A stretch of 64,000 nucleotides of DNA from the NCBI GenBank assembly GCA_050084985.1, contig JBITNC010000001.1, positions 140,988,001-141,052,000 on the forward strand. Reading direction: 5' to 3'. How positions within the stretch are numbered: position 1 is the stretch's first letter; the number at the start of each line of letters is the position of its first letter. Under the pieces are notes generated by a model, which was given only the letters and a program-made list of their open reading frames with translations, searched no databases and had not been told where the DNA came from. A program made the translations under genes and the position numbers. The DNA comes from Nageia nagi. Its lineage: Eukaryota; Pinophyta. Positions 50,722 through 59,929 of this stretch are shown here, piece by piece.

Positions 50722-53700
50722 TTAGACCAATGGTGGGCTCAAGCCCACAACTCGATCCTCAAAATCGTCAGTTAGGAAACTTGTCGTAAGCTCTACTTCG
50801 CGCAACATCTCCGAGAACTTCGGCCTGTTAATAGCAACACTGTCCTCGACCTCATCCACCAGCTTCTGCATCTCAACCTTCCACACATGAGCTCGTAGCA
50901 TATGCCTCAAATGACTCCCCGATTGGTAAGAATTGATGTCCTTTGTCATCATTAGGCTATGAAGAAGGTTTTTGACCTCTGCCACTACCTCATCGGCCTC
51001 CCAAATGGTGGTGTTCTCTTCCAAGAACTGTACCTAAAAGTCCATCTACTCAATACATGAATGGGCTCTATCATTGATCATGGCCACCTCGTTCTTGGTC
51101 TCCTGGAAGCGGGTGAGCACTTGACTATTGACACCCCAATAGAACCAATAATCCTCACAAAACTTGGTATCCTCGAGCCTTTGAGCCTGTGTTGCCTCAA
51201 ATCTCAGTATCATGCATTTGCGAGAGTCCAAAATCTCGTACAATCTAACCCTTTCAGTGACAAAATATTTCAACTTATCTTCTCCGATTGAAATCTTGTG
51301 AAGGGCCTCAACAAACTTCCTCACTACTGCTAAGACATCGTCCATCACTTCTTGTTTTACTGTCACCATGCCTTCTTTGAGGGGTCTCACCTTCGTAAGT
51401 TCTTCTGTAGGCAATATTGCTAACTCCTTCCTCAAGCTCACGAGTCAGTCTTTTCTGAGTAGCTAACTCCTTCCTCAAGCTCTTTATCTCTTTCCTTCAG
51501 TAGCCCATCCTTGGCGATTGCCTCGGTGTTCAAGATGATCATGTGTTTCCTGCCGACCGTGCCAATGGGGCCTATGTGAATGATCTAATTGATTTGCTTC
51601 AAGTCTCTGGGGCACTAGGGGTTATCCTTGTCAGCCACTATAGTCTTAATGCAAACTGCATTATCAGTCATGTGTACATAATTCTGACTCTTCCCCAGTT
51701 GAGTAGAACTCTCCCCAATCTAATCATCAGCTCCTCTGGCTCTGAACTCCTCTCCAACATCCATGTTAAAGACGTCAAGGCACTCCTCCATATCCACACC
51801 CCACTCATGAGTAGGCAAAGGCTAATCGGTTTCTACTACTACTTCGGCAATGGCAATGGCATTTTCCTTGAATTTCTTCAAGGGCCTCCCTCCTTGTTCT
51901 ACAATGTCGTCGGATGTCCCCGATAATTTGGACTAAGATCCCCTCTTCAATTGCACTCTCATTGGTATGGACTCAGGAGTTGGATCTTTGTTTTTCCCCC
52001 GAGATGTTGAAGGCTCCGAAATGTCATGGTTGTGGACCTCCTTCAATATCTCAAGAGACAGCTCTTCATCTTGGGCATATTGAATATTGTCTCTGGAACC
52101 AGTACTAGCCGCGTGCCCGTTCTCTGGCTCTTCATCAGATTCATCTTCAGGTATGCTCTCATATTCCCCTTCTGCAAGCATGCTCTGAAGATCATTGCCT
52201 TCCTGCTCACCTACTTGTTCTCTCTTAGGGGTGTTGTCAGGTTCGTATAAGTGACCTGAAGATTCTGATCCTGAAGGTGGGACGGTCTGAGATGGGCATG
52301 ACACTACTGTTCTTGGTGACCTTTGGGGTGGCGACAAATCTGCTTCTCTGTTCCTCACACATCTCACCACCTTGTTGGTTGCCACACGCTCTAATTCCCT
52401 CGCATCATGTTCATCAACTATATCTCTAACCTGCTGCACTACCTGTTCAACTAGATTCTTTTCATGCATGGATGCATACTATCCAACGGGCTCCTTAATT
52501 GTCGGTGGAAAGTGACTCTAGAGGTAGATTCTTGTGGCTTCTTTCCCCGAGGCTAAGACAACTTCTTAAAAATAGATGCCTTCACTTCCCATTGTTGATT
52601 ATGAGCCTCTTCTTGCATCTTGGCCCGGATCTTCTTCACTTCCACTTCAATGTTGATGTTTCAAAATGACTCCTCGTCTTTAAGTAGCCTATGCTCATAG
52701 GCCTTCTTCCTTTCCTTCATGTAGAAGTCATGGATTCGGTGCTCAAGATCATAGTGGGTGGCGGTTGGCATCTTGTTGAAGTTGTACCTTCCCAACTCCT
52801 CTATCATGGAATTCATGTCCACCCATGCTGTGAACTGATACTCTCCCACTATGATCGGAAAAGTGGAAGTGGTTGACTTCTTTTGCCAAATGTGTTCATG
52901 CAAGTAGATTAACTGCCTCATCATCTCCATCAGAAGCATCCTGTTGCTCACATACCGGGGCAATTGATATGGCTCCACGGCTGATCCATAGAGGCGAATG
53001 TAGGAGTAATGTTGGTGATGGATGGAGAAGTCTCCATGCTTCCTCAACGCATCCTAGGCTAAGTTTGACATCCTAGCAATAGTGATTTCTCCTTAAGCTC
53101 CTTGTAGTTCTCATATTCCCATCCATCACTCTTCATTGCAAAGTTCTCCCATCTCCTCTCGATCTTCCACTTAGGGCAGCATTTCCATATGGCATATACT
53201 CCTTTCTCAATCAAGTTCACCTTCCCTAAAACTATAGGCCTCCGCTTGTCGTGAAGTAGCAAGTACATCAAATAAGAATTGAGGTAGAATTTGCGTATGG
53301 TTCCCACTAATGACAGCTGGTCCATGATGCTATCACTCAACACCTTACTCCACTTGATCTTCTTCCCTTTGGCTACTCCACGATGAAACCAAAGAACTCC
53401 TTCCGGAATTTGGACACATCCTCCTTCCCAAGAACCCTTGACAACATGAGGATCATTAATTCCACGAAGGGATAGAAGTGAGAGCGAAAGGCATTGATGA
53501 GTGTGTTGCCCTTTAGGCCATGGTATTCATCTAGCATCTAGCTCTTGATTGTCAAGGCTGCCCTATTTGTGTCTTGATAGCATGCCAACGACTTTTCCTC
53601 CGTATACTCAAAGTCGCCCTTTGAAGTCCATTGAAATGTTGTCTTGATGGCTTCAAGGCTGAATTCCATGATGATATTGCCTTTGATGTCAGGGAGCACT

Positions 53701-54030
53701 CTCTCACCCTTCTTCCAATGCTGACCAATCTCCAAGCACAACTCTGGGAATGGAGTTGTGGACAGGATGAAGGTGCAAGTTGAGAGGCCAGAGAAGAAGA
53801 CAATATCTTGTTTCAACTCGTTGATTAACATGTTCCTGATCTTCTCCCTCATCTGCATTCAATCCACCTTTTGCCAATTTGTGTCTCCAATGGTGGCCAA
53901 TCCATTCTTGGAGAATTTAGCCCCTTGTGGCAAGGGGTCTTGCCTCTCACAAATGGTGATGATACAATCTTGTCTCAAGGTCCCTTGCGAAATCCGAAGC
54001 CGAGTTTCCCTTGGAGGAAGTCATGATGTT
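50722..54030 (-). pseudogene. Long retroelement ORF of unknown function
   Basis: A broken frame of about 1,100 codons runs from a likely start near 54027 (MTSSKGNSASDFARDL) to the stop at 50722. Successive open pieces are 53858-53538, 53343-53059, 53047-52661, 52469-51933, 51441-51046 and 51024-50722. The N-terminal half is mixed alpha/beta in composition with motifs such as FFSGLSTCTFILSTTPFPEL and PRYVSNRMLLMEMMRQLIYL. The middle (52469-51933) is acidic and Ser/Pro-rich, probably disordered. The C-terminal third is Glu/Lys-rich and likely coiled coil. No zinc knuckle, protease or polymerase motif is seen. I do not recognise the family; it resembles accessory ORFs of large non-autonomous plant LTR elements. 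The stop lies about 100 bp before the polypurine tract. Confidence 0.5.
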
Positions 54031-54394
54031 CTAGCTTGCAACATTGCTCCTCAAGGGTAGTGTGTGGGTTTCTAGGTGGAGAAGACACCCACTGTGGAGT
54101 AGCTTGCCTCCCAAGTGCTTGCACAAGCCCTAGGGTGCATGAATGATGAAGTTTGTGAGCAAAAATCTGCAATTTGCTACTATCCTAGCGCAAGAGTGGA
54201 AGAGGAGCAAGTTTGAGTTTGAATAAAATGAAGTCCTAAGCTTGTATTTATAGCCCAGACTAGCTCCCAGTTAACCCTAGTCGGCTAAATCTTAGTCCTC
54301 CATCTGGTCGACCTCGAGATGTGTGCCAATGAAAAATTCCATGTTAAGCCAATTGGGACCTAATGTTGGGGTTTTAAGGGTTAGCCTAGCTTGT
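54031..54394 (-). promoter_or_regulatory. TATA box and leader ahead of the unknown ORF
   Basis: The minus strand reads GGGCTATAAATACAAGC at about 54258-54242, a strong plant TATA box, about 220 bp upstream of the ORF's likely Met. Segment A with its hairpins lies directly upstream, where a U3 region would be. This suggests that A plus this stretch could be an LTR or a dedicated promoter. Confidence 0.55.
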
Positions 54395-55630
54395 CGCATG
54401 ATAAAAAAGACAAGATGGTGTCTTTTTGAACCATGCGTAAACCTTGGGGGTGTTTATGCTCCCAACGTTGGATCTCTTGTTTTGTTGCTTGGTTACCTTG
54501 ATCACAAAACCCACCTATTAACCTGCTTTTTGGTCTTTCTAGAGCCCAGCCTTGTCAAATTCGACCTTTCACCTCAAACTAGGCTCTCCTCAAACCTAGC
54601 GCATGATTCCAAAAGTCATTTTTGATTTTTTGAGGCATGTGCTAGCCTCTCTTGCCTGTCCAGCTTGGTCGCATGAAAAAACAAGACAAGATTGTGTCTT
54701 TTTGAACCATGCGCCAACCTCCAGATGGCCAAATTTTCATGTTTCTAGCTTAAGTGTTCGTGCCTTTGCCAAAATCTTCATCCTTGTTCAATCCTGGAGG
54801 CTTCCTGGGTTTGGTGCATGCCTCAAAAAGTCAAAAATTTGTCTTTTGAGATCATGCGCAGCCCTCCTGGGTGAGCTTGATCGGACCTTGAGGTTTTGGG
54901 CTTCATGACTTGTCCATTTTTTCCTGTTTGCTCAAACTGGCAGCCCTTCCAAGCTTGGTGAATGGTTTAAAAAGACAAGATTTTGTCTTTTTGAGGCATG
55001 TGCCAGCCTCCTGGGTGCCTAAGGTTCACTTCTCAACTCCCAAACTTGCTCAGTTCCTCCTCCTGGCCAAGTCGCATGGTTCAAAAAGACAAGATTTTGT
55101 TTTTTGAAACCATGTGCCAGCCTTGTTGTACCTTTGCCTTGGACTTCTCGTGCTCCATTTCATTCCAGCCTGCTTCTTATGCTTGGCGCATGCCCAGAAA
55201 AGACAAGATTTTGTCTCCTAGAGGCATGCGCTAGGCTTGCAAGTACCCCAAATTGTTTTTCTGAGTCTCACTTCCAATTCGGACGGCCTCCAGACCCAAT
55301 CGCATGATTTCAAAAGACAAGATTTTGACTTTTTGAACCATGCGTTGCCCTTGGAGATGCCTAGTTTGAATTGATTGGGCCCTGACGCTTCCTAAACTCC
55401 CTGGTTGACCTAAGGTCGACTTTACACTTTCTAGACTTTAGTCACTTTTTGAGAATTTCAAAATTTCTAACTTGGTTTGGCTAACCTTAGACGAAGAATG
55501 AGGCTTGAAACCAAAGAGGGCTTGTCCGTGAATCTGGGTTTTTGCGGCACAACTTGGGTGGGGCAAGACGACAACAAACTAAGTATATACATGACACGTT
55601 GAGGATCCCCAAATTTGTGTTTTAGTCACA
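54395..55630 (-). repeat. Segment A: array of eight near-perfect hairpins
   Basis: Eight inverted repeats of 44-48 bp start at about 54395, 54599, 54670, 54814, 54958, 55071, 55185 and 55300. The arm is close to GCGCATGGTTCAAAAAGACA, the loop is only a few bases, and the other arm is its complement ending CCATGCGC. Spacers of roughly 25-155 bp are GC-richer and differ from each other. The segment ends at TTTTAGTCACA (55630). Open frames crossing it on the plus strand (54323-55307) are by-products; I found no domain in them. Confidence 0.85.
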
Positions 55631-56142
55631 ATAGAACCCACTCAAAGGTCAACACTATTTATGTTTCTCGCCATCAATAACTTTGATGGCTCACATTAGA
55701 TTTCAGACTAAGTTACTAGGTTTGTGTTCGTGTTCAACAAGTTTGAATTTCAAAATAAATTTGATAGGCAGTGAAGTTTGAAAAAAAATTCGACATAAAA
55801 TTTGAGAAAGTAAATACATGCTAATTTCTAAAATATTATAAAATTACAGAAATATTGAAATGTTTAAAACCTTAAATATAAAATATTAACTAGTAAATAG
55901 TAAAATATTTAAAATATTAAATATTGAAACATTAAATATTAAATATTAAAATATTAAATGTTAAAATATTAAATATTTTAAATATTGAAGTTGAATCGAA
56001 CTTATAATTATGTTTTTTTTGCTGCTGCTGGAATTGGGAGAATAAGGCAGCAGTCTTAGGACCAGCTATTGTACGACTTCTTGGAGAGCTTGGTGGGTCA
56101 AGCTCTCCCTCTCTAGAAGACATTTTCTTATCTTATTGCAAA
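55631..56142. other. AT-rich stretch and short ORF start between A and the minisatellite
   Basis: From 55840 to 55990 the word AAATATTAAA recurs, a simple AT-rich repeat. On the minus strand a 63-codon frame begins at 56123 (MSSREGELDPPSSPRSR) and runs into this AT repeat; it might be the start of a lost ORF. I do not recognise it. Confidence 0.35.
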
Positions 56143-56680
56143 TGCAACTTTAAAGATGTCTTTTCTTATCCTAAAAAAGAAGTAACCCTGAAGATGTCTA
56201 TTCTTATCCTACTACAGAAATAATCTTGAACATATTTCTTCTTATCCTACAGTAGAAACAATCCTGAAGATGTATTTTTTCATTTTATAATAGGGACTAT
56301 CTTAAAGATATATGTTCCTAATCTGCTAATAAAATTTGAAATTGAAGACATCCAAAAATCTAAAAGAAAATATTCATTACAAAGAAAAAATACTTTGATA
56401 TGAATACCCATTACAGAGTAATTTTGAAAAAATCTTTCAATACCCATTACAGAGTAATTATGAAAAATACTTCAATACTTATTGTAACGTAATTTGGAAA
56501 ACACTTCATCACCCATTTCGAAGTAATTCTGAAGAACATTTCAACACTCATTACAAAGTAAATCCTTAAAAAAACTTCAATGCCCATTACAGAGTAACTC
56601 CGAAATCAATAAGTATTATAGAACAATTCAAAAGAAATACTCCAATACCCATTAGAGAGTAATTCAGAATAAGACTTATG
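56143..56680. repeat. Two minisatellites of about 36-45 bp units
   Basis: From about 56143 to 56290 units share CTTATCCTA and ATCCTGAAGATGT. From about 56390 to 56670 about seven units share CAATACCCATTACAGAGTAA and a (T)TGAAAAA(T) tail. Both decay outward. Confidence 0.8.
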
Positions 56681-57010
56681 AGCTATTGACCTGAAATATT
56701 CAAAAGTCCCAATTTCTGGGCAGCTTTCTTCCCTGCTTCATATTTAGCAATGAAGAAGACTTGCACAATAATGAAGAATCCATTAAGGGAAAAAAATATT
56801 ACTCATAATGATGATTCACATGATGTTATGGTGCATATGGGAGATAGGTTTTTCTTTATATACCCTCTCCAACTCTTAACATTCCATAGTACCCAAAGGA
56901 AGGCCTAGCCCAAGTACACCACAAGGGCTTGATCCACTAAACAACTCAGCAGTACTTTAAGAGCATTAATCAACTACTTTTTTATAGGGTGTTGTGCCCG
57001 CACAACACAC
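56681..57010 (-). promoter_or_regulatory. TATA-containing stretch upstream of the minisatellite
   Basis: The minus strand has GGGTATATAAAG near 56865-56854 and CCTATAAAAAAG near 56988-56977. These could be core promoter elements of an LTR to which segment B belongs. A palindrome GTGTTGTGC-CC-GCACAACAC lies at 56990-57009. Confidence 0.35.
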
Positions 57011-58529
57011 CCCAAAATGTAAGATTTTGGGGATCCTATTTTTGCAAAGGCAATGAGGTGCATTGCCTTAAGATTAGCTTTTGGCTACAGATAGATCGTT
57101 CTGAAGAGTGCAAACATGATATCAAGGAAGCGATTCAAAGAGACCTTGCGACGAAGACCCTAAAGAGTATCAGAGTATCCAATCACCAATTTTGAAGCCA
57201 AGGAGGCAGGATCTGAGAGAGAGTATCAGAGCCCGGATTTTTGGATCTAGAGTGCAGTCAATGAAGATGGGGTCTTTTTTCAGTATTTGGGCTCACAAGT
57301 GCCAAGTGGAAAATGAGCGTTTTTCTCAAGTTTAAGTCTAGGAGCAGTGGATATAGCTAAGGTGACAAAAATAAGCGTTTTTGTCAAGGATGAGCCCGAA
57401 AAGCTCAAAAATGGTTATTATCACGAAAAAGCGCGTTTTAGTCAATTTTGACCTTGGAAATGGTCAAAAATGCAAAGTTGAGCTCAAAATGGCCAAAAAT
57501 GGGTGGAAATGAATAATTTGAGCCCGAAAAAGCCAGAAATGATCATTTTTCACACTTAAGGCCCAAAAATGCCAAAAATGGACAGAAATGAATACTGAGC
57601 CCGAAAAAGCTGAAAATGATCATTTTTCAGAGTTTGAGCTCGGAAATGCTGGGAATGATCGGGATTGCACAATTTGAGCATAGAAATGACAAAAAGTGTG
57701 GATTTGGTCAAGTCTAAGCTCGGAAATAGCGAATATGGGTGTAGAATGCACAAGGTGTGTCCAAGAGCACAATTTGCGAATTTTAGTGATATCAACGCTC
57801 GGGTTTTGACAACTCCCAGGAATGGCAAAATATGAAAATTTTCAAAGAGACAAATGCAAATGGTGTTGAAAATCAAGTCTAAGAGCGTCATTGGAGAGAT
57901 AAGGTTATTTCTAACACAATTAGGACTTGAAATTTTCGATTTGGACCAAGTTTTGAGCCCTCCAAGCCCGCAGTTTTTCAAGCAAATGGAAATCCATTGA
58001 GGTGTATTTTGGCGGCTAGCTACAAGGGAAAATGAAATTTGTCTCGAAAATCAAGGGAGATCGTTTGATGGCACCTAACTTGGAGGGATAAGTGCAAAAC
58101 TCAACAAAAATCAATCCTAAGATGTTCATTGGGTCAAAAATGGTATTTCTAGCACATTTAAACTTGCAAAATTTCAATTTTGAGCAAGTTTGGTGGCTCA
58201 AATTCCTAAGCGCAGTTTTCCATATTTTTCCAAATCCATACAAGTGCAAACAAGCCCCTAACTTGAGGAGGATTGATAAATTTTGCTCAAAATTCGAAAA
58301 TTTTTCCTTCATTGCATAGAGGGGCATATTCTAAGCACTTTGAAATTTTTGAATTTGAGCAAGTTTGAATGCTCAAAAATCTAGGAGGCATTTTTCATTC
58401 CTATGAAAAATTCACTTTTTTCTACCAAACGAAATCCATAGAAATGAAAATCAAAAATTTTGCCAAAAAACTTCAAATCTTTCCCAAAACCTCTCAAAAC
58501 TTGACAAGTACCTTATAATCCTATCCTCC
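57011..58529. repeat. Tandem degenerate repeats upstream of segment B
   Basis: Begins with a palindrome (CCCCAAAAT and AGATTTTGGGG arms, 57011-57033). From about 57390 to 57720 short units share GAGCCCGAAAAAGC and AAATGATCATTTTTCA. From about 57870 to 58440 three units of about 170-180 bp share TAAG(A/C)(G/A) and TTTGAGCAAGTTTG. Frames open on either strand here show no domain and follow the repeats. Confidence 0.7.
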
Positions 58530-59674
58530 ATCCATTCATGAGCACCAAACTCACCCAGTAACTTGATTTCTCCTGATTTTTAGTCTCTTTGTCAGCTGGA
58601 CCTATCAATTTTGATCCTTCATCTCAACCTAGGCAACCTATGGGCTTGGCACATGCTTCCAAAAGTCAAGTTTGTGACTTTTTGAGGCATGCGCCAGCCT
58701 TGCTTGCCCGTACAGCCTAGTTGCATGGTTCAAAAAGACAAGATTTTGTCTTTTTGAAGCATGCACCAACCTCCAAATGGCTTAATTTTCAGAATTTGAT
58801 CCTTAAGTGCTCATGACTTAGCCAAATTTTTTGTCTTTCTCGAATCCTACAGACCTTTTGAGCTCGATGCATGCCTCAAAAAGTCAAGAATTTGTCTTTT
58901 GAGATCATGCATCAACCCCTTTGGGTATGCTTGAGCTGGTCTTGAGTTTCCTGGGTGCACGACTTGTCAAAATTTTCACCTTTGCTCAAACTGGAAGCCC
59001 TTCTAGGCTTGGCGCATGGTTCAAAAAGACAAGATTTTATCTTTTTGAGGCATGCACCAACCTCCTAGGAGCCTAAGGTTCACTTTCCGACCTTCCAACT
59101 CGTTCAACACATCCTCCTGGCCACATCACATGTTTCAAAAAGACAAGATTGTCTTTTTAAAACATGCACCAACCTTGTTGTGCCTTTGCCTTAGATTTTC
59201 CGTGCTTCACTTTGCTCCAATCTGCTTCCTGTGTTTGGCACATGCCTGGAAAAGACAATTTTGTCTCCGAGAGGTATGCACTAAGCTTGCAAGTGCCCAG
59301 ATTTTGTCTTCGAGCCTCTCTTCCACTCTGGACGGCCTCCAAGCTTGGTCGAATGGTTTGAAAAAAGCATGCACTAGCCCTTAGAGATGCCCAGTTTGCT
59401 TTGATCTGGCCTCGACTCTTCTTAGATTCCCTAGTTCACCTAAGATCGACTTTTATCCTTCCCAGACTTAGACATTTTTGAGGATTTTGAAATTTCTAAC
59501 TTGACATGAGTAACCCTAGACGAAGAATAAGGCTTGAACTAAGAGGAGTTACCCATGAATCTAGGTCTTTGTGACGCAACTTGGATGGACAAGACGATGA
59601 GAAAACGAAGTATATACATGATACATTGAGGGTCCCCAAAATCGCAAGATTTTGGGGCATGTGTTTTAGTCACA
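58530..59674 (-). repeat. Segment B: diverged second copy of the hairpin array
   Basis: Aligns with segment A from about 54500 to 55630, unit by unit and in the same order, including spacers. Hairpins start at about 58648, 58720, 58866, 59011, 59124, 59237 and 59347; the last has lost one arm. It ends in the same TTTTAGTCACA followed by ATAG. Relative to A it keeps an extra palindrome, CCCCAAAATC-GCAA-GATTTTGGGG, at 59634-59657. Confidence 0.85.
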
Positions 59675-59929
59675 ATAGTTTCACTATGGCCATCAGAGAT
59701 ATTGCTAATTTCTGCCACTTCATGAGCATCTTCATGTACCAGTCCTCATGCATGGATCACAAAAGCATCATCAACCTCTTGACATGGAGATTCTTTCCCT
59801 TTGTAAAATAAGGGCTCCTCAACATCATCAAACATAGGATCGAGGGCATCTATAGCAGAGTGAGATTCCAATTGGACATCATCTTCATTCTCAAGCAATA
59901 ATGTTAACTTTCAAGGAATTCATCAATAT
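59675..59929 (-). other. Decayed tail of the triple-domain ORF up to segment B
   Basis: Minus-strand reading remains acidic and ORF-like but with stops. It ends where segment B begins, at 59674. Confidence 0.4.

Noticed and set aside
54323-55307. Several overlapping plus-strand open frames of 65-101 codons
   Set aside because: They cross the hairpin array, repeat with it, and show no domain; the same happens in segment B at 59052-59384.
57556-58327. Open frames of 141 and 103 codons on the minus strand
   Set aside because: They lie in degenerate tandem repeats, and their phrases repeat with the DNA units.
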